From Salipiger profundus (lineage in GTDB: Bacteria > Pseudomonadota > Alphaproteobacteria > Rhodobacterales > Rhodobacteraceae): a stretch of DNA of 64,000 bases. Location: assembly GCF_001969385.1 (NCBI RefSeq), contig NZ_CP014796.1:682001-746000 (forward strand), read 5' to 3'. Under the pieces are notes generated by a model. It was not told the origin of the DNA, searched no databases, and saw nothing but the letters and a program-made list of their open reading frames with translations. A program made the position numbers and the translations under genes. Of this stretch, positions 1-9,107 are shown piece by piece. Numbering within the stretch: position 1 is the first letter of the stretch; each line of letters begins with the position of its first letter.

Positions 1-68
1 CGGGATGGCGGGTGGGGCGATGCCCGGCGCGCGGCGCGCGCCCCGGGCGAGCGTCACGCGCCATCCCG
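1..68. repeat. Inverted repeat beyond the acyl-CoA ligase stop codon
   Basis: The first ten bases (CGGGATGGCG) are the exact reverse complement of positions 59-68 (CGCCATCCCG), and a smaller GC-rich dyad (GCCCGG at 22-27, CCGGGC at 43-48) lies between them. It starts two bases past the stop codon of the leftward acyl-CoA ligase gene. It could act as a transcript-end structure, but there is no T-tract, so it is not called a factor-independent terminator. Confidence 0.4.
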
Positions 69-69
69 G

Positions 70-2043
70 TCATTCCGCCGCCATCGCGGGCGGGGCCACC
101 GGCACCGTCTCCGCGTCCATGATGGTGAGCGTGGCCTTGATCCGGCCCTTGCGACCGTCCTCGTAGGTCACTTCCGTTTCGGTGTAGATGCTCGTCGAGC
201 CGTCGTAGAGCGCGTCCACGAGGTCGTGGAACTTCTCGGCGATGATCTTGCGCCGCACCTTGCGGGTCCGTGTCAGCTCGCCATCGTCGGCGTCGAGTTC
301 CTTGTGCAGCACGAGGAACCGGTGCACCTGGCATCCCGAGAGCATCGGGTCCTCGGCCACCGAGCGGTTGGTTTCCTCGACGTGGCTGCGGATGGTCTCG
401 AGCACCTTCGGGTGCCCCGCCAGCTCCTGGTAGGAGGCATAGGCGATGTTGTTGCGCTCCGCCCAGTTGCCTACCGCCGTCAGGTCGATGTTGATGAAGG
501 CGCAGCAGCGGTCGCGCCCGGTCCCGAAGACCACAGCCTCGAGGATGTCGGGGTAGAACTTCAGCTTGTTCTCGACGTATTTGGGCGCGAACAGCGAGCC
601 GTCGGCCATCTTGCCCACGTCCTTGGCGCGGTCGATGATCCGCAGGTGGCCGGTGTCTTCCTCGAAGAAGCCCGCGTCACCGGTCGCGACCCAGCCCTCG
701 GGGTCCTTGGTGTCGGCCGTGCTCTCGGCGTTCTTGTAGTATTCCACGAAGACCCCGGGCGAGCGGTAGAACACCTCGCCGTTCTCGGCGATGCGGATCT
801 CGACGCCCGGGCTCGGCACGCCGACGGTATCGGGCCGCACCTCGTTGTCGGGCTGCTGGGTGATGAAGACCGAGGCCTCGGTCTGGCCGTAGAGCTGCTT
901 GAGGTTGATCCCCAGCGCCCGGTAGAAATCGAAGATCTCGGGGCCGATGGCCTCGCCCGCCGTGTAGCCCACCCGCACGTTCGAAAAGCCCAGCGTGTTC
1001 TTGAGCGGCCCGTAGACGAGCACCGACCCCAGCGCGTATTTCATCCGGTCCATGACCCCGACGGGCTTGCCGTCGAGAATGCGCGGACCGACCCGTCGGG
1101 CATGCTCCATGAAGTGATGGAAGAGCCGGCGCTTCAGCGGACTCGCGTCCTCCATGCGGATCATGATCTGGGTCAGCTGGGTCTCGAACACCCGGGGCGG
1201 CGCGAAGTAGTAGGACGGCGCGATCTCGCGCAGGTCCGTCATCATCGTCTCGGCGCTCTCGGGGCAGTTCACGCAGAAGCCGGTCCAGTAGGCCTGGCCG
1301 ATCGAGAAGATGAAATCGCCTACCCATGCCATCGGCAGGTAGGCAAGCACCTCCTCGCCGGGGCCGAGCCTGTCGAACTCGGACGAATGCTTCGCCGTCT
1401 CGATGATGTTGCGGTTCGACAGAACCACGCCCTTGGGCTTGCCGGTGGTGCCCGATGTGTAGAGCATGACGCACTTGTCGTCGTAGCCCAGCGCCTCGCG
1501 GCGTTGCGTCAGCTCGCCGATGAACTCGTCGCGGGCGGCGCGACCCTGCTCCTGAACATGCGAATACTCGTGCAGCCGGCGGTGGTCGTATTTCCGCATG
1601 CCGCGCGGATCGACGTAGATCATGTGCTCGAACTGGTGCAGGTCGTCCTGGATATCGATGACCTTGTCGACCTGTTCCTGGTCGGCGGCGATGACGAACC
1701 GCGCACCGCAGTGCTTCAGCGCGTATTCCATCTCTTCGGCGGCCGCGTCCTGGTAGAGCGGCACCGGCACCGCACCGCACATCTGCGCCGCCACCATCGA
1801 CCAGTAAAGCGTCGGGCGGTTGCGGCCGATCACCGCGACGTGGTCCCCTTGCGCCACGCCGAGGTTCAGAAGCCCCAGCGCGAAGGCCTCGATCTCGGCC
1901 TCGGCCTCGGCCCAGGTCCAGCTCTGCCAGATGCCGAATTCTTTCTCGCGATAGGCCGGGCGCCGCGCGAACTGCGTGGCGTTCCTGTGCAACAGCGCCG
2001 GAATCGAGCGCAGTCCTTCCGCGCCCTCGGACATGTATGCCAA
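70..2043 (-). CDS. Long-chain fatty acid--CoA ligase (AMP-forming)
   Basis: This 657-residue member of the ANL adenylating superfamily would activate fatty acids to acyl-CoA with ATP at the cytoplasmic side of the membrane. The ATP-binding P-loop YTSGTTGKPKG is at about residues 195-205. A YGQTEAS adenine-binding motif and a GWVATGDAG motif follow further on. Length fits the FadD15/FAA1-like long-chain branch, which carries a large C-terminal domain. The start is a TTG at 2043 with GGAGG seven bases upstream; the next in-frame ATG (2034) is too far from that ribosome site. In roseobacters such ligases often sit beside branched-chain ABC transporter genes, which would lie beyond the left edge. 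Substrate chain length cannot be read from the sequence. Confidence 0.88.
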   Translation of the reverse strand: MAYMSEGAEGLRSIPALLHRNATQFARRPAYREKEFGIWQSWTWAEAEAEIEAFALGLLNLGVAQGDHVAVIGRNRPTLYWSMVAAQMCGAVPVPLYQDAAAEEMEYALKHCGARFVIAADQEQVDKVIDIQDDLHQFEHMIYVDPRGMRKYDHRRLHEYSHVQEQGRAARDEFIGELTQRREALGYDDKCVMLYTSGTTGKPKGVVLSNRNIIETAKHSSEFDRLGPGEEVLAYLPMAWVGDFIFSIGQAYWTGFCVNCPESAETMMTDLREIAPSYYFAPPRVFETQLTQIMIRMEDASPLKRRLFHHFMEHARRVGPRILDGKPVGVMDRMKYALGSVLVYGPLKNTLGFSNVRVGYTAGEAIGPEIFDFYRALGINLKQLYGQTEASVFITQQPDNEVRPDTVGVPSPGVEIRIAENGEVFYRSPGVFVEYYKNAESTADTKDPEGWVATGDAGFFEEDTGHLRIIDRAKDVGKMADGSLFAPKYVENKLKFYPDILEAVVFGTGRDRCCAFINIDLTAVGNWAERNNIAYASYQELAGHPKVLETIRSHVEETNRSVAEDPMLSGCQVHRFLVLHKELDADDGELTRTRKVRRKIIAEKFHDLVDALYDGSTSIYTETEVTYEDGRKGRIKATLTIMDAETVPVAPPAMAAE

Positions 2044-2144
2044 GCGTCATCCTCCCTAGATCGCCCGGGGCTCCTCTTCCCCGGTGCCGGCGCGGGGCCG
2101 GCGATGCGATTCCGATCCCATTAGGATCACGGAAAGGCTGACGG

Positions 2145-2372
2145 TCAATGTTTTCGTGATGTTTTCCCAATTCTTACGAATTGTAACAGCCCGCCCGCCG
2201 GGGCATCCGGCACCTGCTTCAGGAACGGGATCGGCAGTCCGAAGGTGTCCGCCAGCAGCACGCCGTTCAGACCGAGCACGCAGCCCGCCCCCAGCACGGC
2301 CAGCACCCTGTGCAGCGGCGGGATCGCGAAGGCGCCCATGACGTCGCGGCGCATCGAGACATACAGCAGTGC
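2145..2372 (-). pseudogene. 3' remnant of an NRAMP-family metal ion transporter gene
   Basis: Read leftward, this stretch encodes ALLYVSMRRDVMGAFAIP followed by a hydrophobic helix ending in ADTFGLPIPFL. That is the typical last transmembrane segment of NRAMP (MntH-like) Mn2+/Fe2+ transporters. Only about 75 codons remain, whereas the family is about 400-450 residues. Upstream of residue ALLY the frame changes to glycine-rich text unlike the family. No start codon or ribosome site belongs to it. I take it as a dead 3' end left by a deletion. The family call rests on recognising the C-terminal motif and needs an alignment. Confidence 0.5.
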
Positions 2373-2483
2373 GCGGTCGGCGTGCCCGCCGAGACCGCCG
2401 AGCTCGACCCCGAGGGGATCGAGCACCACGTCTCGCCGGTGACCCTCGCCGCCTTCGAGCGTTTTCTCGACCACGAGACGTAG
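2373..2483 (+). pseudogene. Possible 3' remnant of an unidentified rightward gene
   Basis: Immediately right of the NRAMP remnant, the plus strand reads VGVPAETAELDPEGIEHHV and then a helix-like SPVTLAAFERFLDHET before a TAG at 2481. The composition and GC-rich third positions look like a real protein C-terminus. There is no start codon with a ribosome site, and the frame to the left is low-complexity text antisense to the NRAMP remnant. I do not recognise the family. It could also be a chance open frame. Confidence 0.3.
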
Positions 2484-2537
2484 CGGCGCCGCTTTTCAGC
2501 CGGGTCCGGCGGTGCTAGCCATGCTGTCGGAGGGGAC

Positions 2538-4421
2538 ATGATGAACAGGGATGCGCTGACACAGGCCGGGCTGAACCTGATCCAGCAGGCCTTGTCGATC
2601 TACGACAGCGATCTGCGGCTGGCGGTCTGCAACCGGCGCTTCGCCGAGATGTTCACCCTGCCCGAGCGGCTCACCACCATCGGCGCCAGCTTCGAGGAGA
2701 CCATCCGGCATCTCGTCGCCTGCGGCGAATACGGCGAGGTCGACGATCCCGAGAGCTTCATCGCCACCCGCGTCGAGCAGGCCCGCGCCTTCGAGCCGCA
2801 TTACATGGAGCGCACCCGCGCCAACGGCCGCACCATCAGCGTCGAGGGCGCGCCGCTGCCGCAGGGTGGCTGGGTCACGGTCTACACCGACATCACCGCC
2901 ATGAAGCAGCAGGAACAGCTTCTGCGCACCCGCTCCGAGCTGCTCTCGGAAGAGGTGCTCAAGCGCTCCGAGGAGGTCTCGGCCGCCAACCGCGAGCTCG
3001 CCTCGTCCAACGCCGCGCTCAAGGAAGCCCGGCGTGAACTGACCGAGATCGAGGCCCGCACCCGCCTGACCACCGAGATGATGCCGGCCCACCTTGCCCG
3101 CGTGGATGCCAGCGGCCACTACACCTTTTCCAACCGGCGGCTGTCGTCGGTGATGCCGGGGCGACCTTCGGACATCCTCGGGCGGCACATCTCGGAGGCG
3201 CTGGGACCGGCCTACGACAAGGTGAAGCCGCATCTCGAACGGGCGCTCGGCGGCGAGCAGAGCATCTTCGAGTTCACCGACGACGGCTCGTCGCGCCGCA
3301 TCCGGGCGGTCTTCACCCCCGACCCGGTCGAGCCCGGCGTCTACATCCTCAGCCACGACGTCACCGAGGAGACGCAGGCCCGTGCCGCGCTGCAACAGAC
3401 CCGCCGCCGCGAGCTTGCGGTGCAACTCACCTCGGGGATGGCGCATGACTTCGCGAACCTGCTCACCATCATCCTCGGGATGCAGTCGAAGCTCGCGCGC
3501 ATGGTCGACGCCCCCGAGGCCGAGGCGCTGATTACCGCCACCCTGCAGGCGGCCCGGCGCGGCGGCGACCTGCTCAACCGTATCGCCGACATCACCACGC
3601 ACCGGGCATGGCGGCCCGAGCCGGTGGCGCTCGCGCGCTTCCTCGGGGAACTGGAGACGCTGGCGTCCCCCTCCCTGCCCGCGGGTGTCGGCCTGCATAT
3701 CGACGCCCGCGCCGAGGGCGACTTCCTGCTCGATCCCGGCATGTTGCTGGACGCGACCCTGAACCTCGTGCTGAACGCGGCCGACGCCTGCGGCGAGACC
3801 GGCCGCATCAGCGTCGCCCTGCGCACGGTCAAGGACACCTGGCTCGAGCTTTCGGTTTCCGACACCGGTCCCGGCTTCAGCGAGGAGGCGCTGCGCCACG
3901 GGCTCGACCCGTTCTTCACCACCAAGGGCGGCGAGGGCACGGGGCTGGGGCTCGCCATGGTCTACGACATGGTGAAACTCGCCGGCGGCGAGGTGAAGCT
4001 CGCCAACGGCGCCCCCGGCGCCCGCGTCACCCTGCGCCTGCCGCTGCGCCGCGCCGAGGCGCTGTCGCAGACCGGCCTCGTGCTTCTGGTCGAGGATAAC
4101 GCCGACCTGCGGGCGCAGGTGCGCGAGATGCTCACCGGGCTCGGCCATACGGTCGCCGAGGCCGCCTCGGTCGACGAGGCCTGCGCGCTGGCCGAGGGGC
4201 TCGACGTGGCTCTGGTGCTCTCCGACATCACGCTCGAGGGCGAGCGACCCGGCACCGTGCTGCCGGACCTGCTGCCCGATCTTCCGGTGCACCTTATGAC
4301 CTCGCTGCCCCCCGACCACCCCCTGCACGCCGAGGGCCGCCGCCGCGCGCCGCTCATCGCCAAGCCGTTCACCGCCGCGCAACTCGCGGCCTTCCTCGGC
4401 CATCGCCGGAGTGCCGCATGA
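2538..4421 (+). CDS. PAS-containing hybrid sensor histidine kinase
   Basis: The 627-residue protein has no transmembrane segment and should be cytoplasmic. Order: PAS-like domain (about 10-120), a charged coiled coil (120-180), a second PAS domain (about 180-285), a phospho-acceptor region with His303 in MAHDFANLL, an HATPase domain (N-box NLVLNAADA near 410, G1 DTGPGF near 442, F-box DPFFTTK near 458, G2 GTGLGL near 467), and a C-terminal receiver with Asp563 (LSDITL) and the Lys of AKPF near 609. The start is the first of two ATGs (2538/2541) behind GGAGGGG. It overlaps the next regulator gene by four bases (ATGA), so the two are probably co-translated. The signal sensed is unknown. The receiver may receive phosphate internally or reset the kinase. 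Confidence 0.88.
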   Translation: MMNRDALTQAGLNLIQQALSIYDSDLRLAVCNRRFAEMFTLPERLTTIGASFEETIRHLVACGEYGEVDDPESFIATRVEQARAFEPHYMERTRANGRTISVEGAPLPQGGWVTVYTDITAMKQQEQLLRTRSELLSEEVLKRSEEVSAANRELASSNAALKEARRELTEIEARTRLTTEMMPAHLARVDASGHYTFSNRRLSSVMPGRPSDILGRHISEALGPAYDKVKPHLERALGGEQSIFEFTDDGSSRRIRAVFTPDPVEPGVYILSHDVTEETQARAALQQTRRRELAVQLTSGMAHDFANLLTIILGMQSKLARMVDAPEAEALITATLQAARRGGDLLNRIADITTHRAWRPEPVALARFLGELETLASPSLPAGVGLHIDARAEGDFLLDPGMLLDATLNLVLNAADACGETGRISVALRTVKDTWLELSVSDTGPGFSEEALRHGLDPFFTTKGGEGTGLGLAMVYDMVKLAGGEVKLANGAPGARVTLRLPLRRAEALSQTGLVLLVEDNADLRAQVREMLTGLGHTVAEAASVDEACALAEGLDVALVLSDITLEGERPGTVLPDLLPDLPVHLMTSLPPDHPLHAEGRRRAPLIAKPFTAAQLAAFLGHRRSAA

Positions 4422-5119
4422 CCGCGCCGCTGGTATTCATCCTCGACGACGAACCGGCGATCCGGGCGATGCTGTCCGAGACGCTGACCGAGGCCGGATT
4501 TCGCACCCTGACCTTTGCCCGCGCCACCGAGTTCGAGGCCGCGCTGAACCGCGCGACCCCCGATGTCTGCCTCGTCGACCTCGGCCTGCCCGACCGCGAC
4601 GGGCTGACGCTGGTGCACCGGCTGGCGCTGGAACAGGGGGCCACGGTCATCATCATCTCGGGCCGCGCGCAGGTGCAGGACCGCGTGACCGGGCTCGAGC
4701 TGGGCGCCGACGACTACATCATCAAGCCGTTCGACCCGGCCGAGGTCGTGGCCCGCATCCGCGCCCGACTGCGCGGCCCCCGCAGCGCTCCGCAACGCGG
4801 CAACACCGCCCGCTTCGCCGGCTGGACCGCGCATTTCGACCGCTTCGCCCTCGAGGACGAGAGCGGCGCCGAGACCCCCTTCAGCCAGGCCGAGGGCGAG
4901 GTGCTGCGCTTGTTCCTGGAAAGCCCGAAGCGGCTGATCACCCGCGCACAGATGCAGGAAACCCTCGGCGGCGCCGCCGGCGAAAGCTTCGACCGCGCCA
5001 TGGACGTCCGCATCTCGCGCCTGCGCACCAAGCTGCGCGAGGACCCGAAGTCCCCGCGCCTGATCAAGACCATCTACGGCGCCGGCTACATTTTCCTCGG
5101 CGATGTGGAGTGGGTGTGA
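4418..5119 (+). CDS. OmpR/PhoB-family response regulator
   Basis: This 233-residue two-domain regulator has an N-terminal receiver (acidic pair near residues 10-12, phospho-acceptor Asp54 in CLVDLGLP, Lys in IIKPF near 104) and a C-terminal winged helix ending in LRTKLREDPKSPRLIKTIYG, the recognition-helix and wing signature of the OmpR class. Its ATG overlaps the kinase stop codon, so the pair is a two-component system made from one message. Targets cannot be deduced. The pair lies beside a decayed metal-transporter remnant, but that does not show a metal-linked role. Confidence 0.9.
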   Translation: MTAPLVFILDDEPAIRAMLSETLTEAGFRTLTFARATEFEAALNRATPDVCLVDLGLPDRDGLTLVHRLALEQGATVIIISGRAQVQDRVTGLELGADDYIIKPFDPAEVVARIRARLRGPRSAPQRGNTARFAGWTAHFDRFALEDESGAETPFSQAEGEVLRLFLESPKRLITRAQMQETLGGAAGESFDRAMDVRISRLRTKLREDPKSPRLIKTIYGAGYIFLGDVEWV

Positions 5120-5129
5120 GACCCTCCCC

Positions 5130-5573
5130 CTACGTCTCCAGCTCTTCCGACAGAAGTGCGACCAGCTCGCCCTTCATCTGCTCCAGCTCCTCGCGGTAGC
5201 GCGAGGGGCCGAGGGCGCTGAGGGCAGCGTCGAACTCGGCGAGAAGCTCGGCCTCGGCATCCTCGACGCTGCGCATCATGTCGCCGTCGATCTCTTCGAA
5301 AAGCGCGCGCAGCGACACCGAGCTGCGGTTGATCGAGGCGCGGAGACCGCCCGAGGCCTCCGGCGTGCCGCCGACCGCGGTGATGATCGCAGCGATCCGG
5401 TCACGCTGTTCCACGTGAAGTCCGCGGAACTTCACCGCGACATGCCGAAAGCCGGGCTCCGCGCGCTCCGCGATCTCGTCGAACCAGGCGTGGGTTTCCG
5501 TCGTCGAGCTCAGCAGTCTCTGCAGCACCGCGAGCTGCGCGTCGGTGGCATCGATGGGATGGGGGTCTGTCAT
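5130..5573 (-). CDS. DUF2383/PA2169-like four-helix-bundle protein
   Basis: A helical, acidic protein of 147 residues from the chosen start (MTDPHPIDATDAQL), with no signal peptide. The pattern of long amphipathic helices with conserved acidic and His residues (ETHAWFDEIAERAEP, VKFRGLHVEQRDRI) matches small ferritin-like bundles of the DUF2383 group, which are often stress-associated. The start at 5573 is preferred over upstream alternatives because AGAGG lies about ten bases before it. It is convergent with the response regulator gene, with 10 bases between them. No metal site can be assigned with confidence and the function is unknown. Confidence 0.6.
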   Translation of the reverse strand: MTDPHPIDATDAQLAVLQRLLSSTTETHAWFDEIAERAEPGFRHVAVKFRGLHVEQRDRIAAIITAVGGTPEASGGLRASINRSSVSLRALFEEIDGDMMRSVEDAEAELLAEFDAALSALGPSRYREELEQMKGELVALLSEELET

Positions 5574-5632
5574 GGCTGACATCCTCTGGCAGTCTTGCAT
5601 CGAAACGCAATGGAAACCCGGCGGTTCCCGCC

Positions 5633-6835
5633 TCAGCCTGCTACGGATGCCGCCGCACGCGCCAGTGCGCGCAAACCGGTGACGAGATCGGCCTCGGCGG
5701 TGTCCTCGGCGAAATCATGGCTTATGCCGCCGATGGAGGGCACGAAGAGCATCGCCACCGGCATCAGCCGCGCCACGTTGGTGGCGTCATGCAGCGCGCC
5801 CGAGGGCATCACGCGCCAGCGGCCCGGGGCCTCGGCCTGCGCGGCCTGTTCAAGCGCCCCGCGCAGCCCCCTGTCCATCGTCACCGGGTCGAGCCCGAGC
5901 ATCGGGCCGTAGGCGAGATCCATCCAGTGGCTGGCGGCGATGTCGGCGGCGGTGTCGCGGATGATCTGCTCCATCCGGTCGAGCCGGTCCGCATCGCCGT
6001 CGCGCCACTGCATCGAGAAGCGCACGCGGCCCGGCACGATCGACGGCGCGTTCGGATGCAGCGCGACATGGCCGATCGTCCAGACCGTCTGCGGCGTCAC
6101 GACGTTGGCGAAGCGCTCGGAGAGCGCGGCGTTGAAGGCCGAGAGCGCCTGGAAGGCATCTCGGCGCAGGTGCATCGGCGTGGTGCCGGCGTGGTTCTGC
6201 TGGCCGGTGAAGGTCACATGCATGTCGCGAATGCCGACGATGGCCTCGACCACGCCCAGCGCCTCGCCCGTGGCGTCGAGCAGCGGCCCCTGCTCGATGT
6301 GCATCTCGATGTAGCCGCTGAACTGCGCGGGATCGACGAAATCGCCGCGCCGGTCGCCGAAGCGGGCGCGTGCCTCGGCAAAGCTCAGGCCGCTTGGGTC
6401 GTGCAGCGCGTCGGCCCCCTCGAGCGTCTGGTTTCCGGCCCAGACCGAACTGCCGGTGGTGACGCCGAAGCGCCCCTCCTCGTCCTCGAAGGAGACGACC
6501 GAGATCGGCGGGCCGCCGGCCTCGCGCGCGGCACGGGCCACCTCGAGCCCCGCGATCACGCCCAGCGCGCCGTCGAGCCAGCCACCCTCGGGCTGGCTGT
6601 CGGAATGCGAGCCGAGCAGCAGCGATCGCCCCTCGGCCAGCCCGAAGAGCGAGCCCACGGGGTCGAACCGGGGCGCGAGGCCCGCGTCGCGCATCCGCCC
6701 TGCCAGCCAGTCGCGCGCGGCGATGTCGGGCTCGGAGTAGCCCGGGCGCGACACGCCCTTTCCGGTGCCCGCCGCGCCGAAGCGGCGCAGCGCGTGAAGG
6801 TCCTGCAGGAAACGGTCTGGATCGACGGGCAACAT
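5633..6835 (-). CDS. M20-family amidohydrolase (N-carbamoyl-amino-acid hydrolase / allantoate amidohydrolase type)
   Basis: A zinc-dependent hydrolase of 400 residues. The metal ligand region [18 protein letters not shown], the FEDEEGRFG acidic motif, the EMHIEQGP motif and the QNHAGTTPM dimer-interface motif are all visible and are typical of the hydantoinase/carbamoylase branch of M20 peptidases. These enzymes cleave N-carbamoyl amino acids, allantoate or ureidoglycolate in the cytoplasm. The ATG at 6835 follows GAGAGGAGAG and is preferred over an upstream frame extension. The exact substrate cannot be chosen. No hydantoinase or other purine-degradation gene is next to it. Confidence 0.85.
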   Translation of the reverse strand: MLPVDPDRFLQDLHALRRFGAAGTGKGVSRPGYSEPDIAARDWLAGRMRDAGLAPRFDPVGSLFGLAEGRSLLLGSHSDSQPEGGWLDGALGVIAGLEVARAAREAGGPPISVVSFEDEEGRFGVTTGSSVWAGNQTLEGADALHDPSGLSFAEARARFGDRRGDFVDPAQFSGYIEMHIEQGPLLDATGEALGVVEAIVGIRDMHVTFTGQQNHAGTTPMHLRRDAFQALSAFNAALSERFANVVTPQTVWTIGHVALHPNAPSIVPGRVRFSMQWRDGDADRLDRMEQIIRDTAADIAASHWMDLAYGPMLGLDPVTMDRGLRGALEQAAQAEAPGRWRVMPSGALHDATNVARLMPVAMLFVPSIGGISHDFAEDTAEADLVTGLRALARAAASVAG

Positions 6836-6913
6836 GGGCGCTCTCCTCTCGGGGTTCAGCCTTGCGGCCTGCGCCGGCGGCGTCAACGCCCCGGTCGCGT
6901 CGCGGCACGACGG

Positions 6914-7348
6914 TCAGGACGCCAGGATCGCCTCGATCTTGCTGCGCTCTGGCTCGGGAATGCGCATCGGCCGGGTCTCGGCATCGACGGCGACATGCAC
7001 GAAGAAGCCCTCGACGCAGGCGGTTTCATCGTCGTTGCGGAACAGGCCGACCTCGAAGCGGGCCGAGCTGTTGCCAAGCTTGCCGACACGGATGCCGGCG
7101 TGCAGCGTGTCCGGGAAGCGGGCTTCGGCGTGGTAGGTGCAGCCGCTCTCGACCACGAGGAAGCGCATCCCCGCATCGCCGCCTAGGTCCATGCCCTGCT
7201 CGATCTGCCAGAGCGTGATCACCGTGTCGATGTAAGACAGGTAGGTGACGTTGTTGATATGACCGTACTGGTCGTTGTCGTCCCAGCGCGTCTGCACGGG
7301 CAGGAAGACGGGATAGGCGGAGCGGGGGGAAGGTGCGTTTCGTGTCAT
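6914..7348 (-). CDS. Acyl-CoA thioesterase, hotdog fold (4HBT)
   Basis: A 144-residue single hotdog-domain protein. The motif TRWDDNDQYGHINNVTYLSY carries the Asp/Asn-rich active-site segment of the 4-hydroxybenzoyl-CoA thioesterase family. It should hydrolyse acyl-CoA or related thioesters in the cytoplasm. It overlaps the end of the TIGR02186 gene by four bases and is probably last in the tauE-TIGR02186-thioesterase transcript. The substrate is unknown. Confidence 0.83.
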   Translation of the reverse strand: MTRNAPSPRSAYPVFLPVQTRWDDNDQYGHINNVTYLSYIDTVITLWQIEQGMDLGGDAGMRFLVVESGCTYHAEARFPDTLHAGIRVGKLGNSSARFEVGLFRNDDETACVEGFFVHVAVDAETRPMRIPEPERSKIEAILAS

Positions 7349-8106
7349 CCGGATTTCAGTGCTCTGAAGGCCGCCGACGCGCCCCAGCCCGCGGCGATGG
7401 CGATCACCAGCGAGAGAAGCCCGTAGAGTAGCGGCTGGTTTCGGGACAGGTTGAAAAGCCAGCGCTCGATGCCGACCTTGCCGACCTCCATCTCGGAGAC
7501 GTGCTGCGAGATCACCTTGCCGCCGCGCGTCAGCAGGACCCTGACGAGGTAGCGGCCTTCGACGATGTTCGCGGGCATGGAGATGGAGGTATCGAACAGG
7601 GTGGACTCGCGCAGTTCGACGCTATCGAAGCGCCGCTGGTAGAGCCCCTGCTTCTCGCGCAGGCGGATCAGCGCGTCGGTGAAGCTCTGCGAGTCGGTGA
7701 TGTTCATGGGCGCGCCGACCGAACGGATGGCGCGCGGGATCGAGACCTCGTGGCGCAGGTCCTCGACGTCCGAGATGACGTTCTCCCACGGGGCCGAGGT
7801 CGCGACGGCGTAGAACGAGGGCGCCTCGTCGATCTCGACCGCGTCGGTGTTCATCCAGATGCCGAACCGCCGCTCCTTCCGCCAGACGGTGCTGGGCGCC
7901 ACCGGCCCCGACAAAGTCACGATGACCTGCAGGGGCGGGTCCTGGCTGATCGTGGTTTCGCGCTTGATGGCGCCGAAAATGAGGATCTCGGAGCCGTCGA
8001 AACTGGTGTTGATCGACACCCGGTCGTGGCTCAGGCCCATCACGACCTCTTCCGCCCGGGCAGGCAGCGCGACGAGCATCAGCAGGGCGAGCAGACCCCG
8101 GATCAT
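7345..8106 (-). CDS. TIGR02186-family membrane-anchored periplasmic protein
   Basis: The 253-residue product starts with a signal peptide (MIRGLLALLMLVALPARA), continues as a beta-rich periplasmic domain with SINTSFDGSEILIFGAIKR near the start, and ends with one transmembrane helix (about 225-245). This is the layout of TIGR02186 proteins, which regularly accompany TauE/SafE-type permeases in Rhodobacteraceae. The start ATG (8106) overlaps the TauE stop codon (ATGA), and the 3' end overlaps the thioesterase start, so the three genes form one tightly packed operon. Probably it assists the exporter, but no biochemical role is established for the family. Confidence 0.78.
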   Translation of the reverse strand: MIRGLLALLMLVALPARAEEVVMGLSHDRVSINTSFDGSEILIFGAIKRETTISQDPPLQVIVTLSGPVAPSTVWRKERRFGIWMNTDAVEIDEAPSFYAVATSAPWENVISDVEDLRHEVSIPRAIRSVGAPMNITDSQSFTDALIRLREKQGLYQRRFDSVELRESTLFDTSISMPANIVEGRYLVRVLLTRGGKVISQHVSEMEVGKVGIERWLFNLSRNQPLLYGLLSLVIAIAAGWGASAAFRALKSG

Positions 8107-9008
8107 TGCGCCCCCAGCTGGTAGAGATCGCCCGGCGTCAGGAACAGGTCCAGCGCCAGCTTGCCGCAGACCAGCAGCACCAGCGACGCGAGCGCGATAC
8201 GCAGCTGCTCGGCGTTCATGCGGGTGCCGACCGCGGTGCCGATCTGCGCGCCGATGACGCCGCCAATGAGCAGGACCAGCGCGAGCAGGATGTCGACCGT
8301 GTAGTTGGTGACCGCGTGCAGCATCGTGGTGAAGGCGGTCACGAAGATGATCTGGAACAACGAGGTGCCCACGACCACCTTGGTCGGCATCCCGAGGATG
8401 TAGATCATCGCCGGCACCATGATGAAGCCGCCTCCGACGCCCATGATCGCCGAGAGCACCCCCACCGACAGCCCCACCAGCAGCGGCGGGATCGACGAGA
8501 TGTAGAGCCCGGAGGTGCGGAACCGCATCTTGAACGGCAGCCCGTGCACCCAGCCGTGGTGGCGCCGCTTCGGCTTGCCCCCCTTGGACGAGCGGCGCAG
8601 CGCGTTCAGGCTTTCGACGAACATCAGCGAACCGATGACCCCGAGGAAGACCACGTAGCAGAGCCGCACCAGCAGATCGACCTGGCCGATCTCCTTGAGC
8701 AGGTTGAACACCCAGACGCCAAGGCCGGCGCCGATCAGGCCACCCGCCAGCAACACCGTGCCCATGCGCAGGTCGACCGTCCGGCGCTTGAGATGCGCCA
8801 GCACCCCCGACACCGAGCTCGCGACGATCTGGTTCGCCCCGGTCGCCACCGCGACCGCCGGCGGGATGCCCAGGAAGAACAGCAGCGGCGTGATCAGGAA
8901 CCCGCCGCCCACGCCGAACATCCCCGAGAGGATACCCACCATCCCGCCAAGTCCGAACAGGAGGAAGACGTTGACCGAAACCTCGGCGATGGGCAGGTAG
9001 ATTTGCAT
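8103..9008 (-). CDS. TauE/SafE-family sulfite (anion) exporter
   Basis: A polytopic inner-membrane protein of 301 residues. The duplicated glycine-rich motif is seen as GMFGVGGGFLITPLLFFLGIPP in the first half and AIMGVGGGFIMVPAMIYILGMP in the second, as in TauE/SafE/YfcA permeases, which are thought to export sulfite, sulfonates or related organic anions. The start MQIYLPIAEVSVNVFLLFG fits family members; a GTG 24 bases upstream (9032) is possible. A basic loop (KGGKPKRRHHG) separates the two halves. It heads the operon with TIGR02186 and thioesterase genes. The substrate is unassigned. Confidence 0.82.
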   Translation of the reverse strand: MQIYLPIAEVSVNVFLLFGLGGMVGILSGMFGVGGGFLITPLLFFLGIPPAVAVATGANQIVASSVSGVLAHLKRRTVDLRMGTVLLAGGLIGAGLGVWVFNLLKEIGQVDLLVRLCYVVFLGVIGSLMFVESLNALRRSSKGGKPKRRHHGWVHGLPFKMRFRTSGLYISSIPPLLVGLSVGVLSAIMGVGGGFIMVPAMIYILGMPTKVVVGTSLFQIIFVTAFTTMLHAVTNYTVDILLALVLLIGGVIGAQIGTAVGTRMNAEQLRIALASLVLLVCGKLALDLFLTPGDLYQLGAQ

Positions 9009-9107
9009 GCGGCGACTTTGCGAGCGCAGCACGAAATTGGCAAGATACCGGAGCGTCCTTTCTCGTGACGCGCCATGTCCGACACGCCCTCGTGGCGCGG
9101 ATCCGCG

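Noticed and set aside
226..2124. Rightward 632-codon frame over the acyl-CoA ligase
   Set aside because: It mirrors the ligase gene and has no domain or ribosome-site support.
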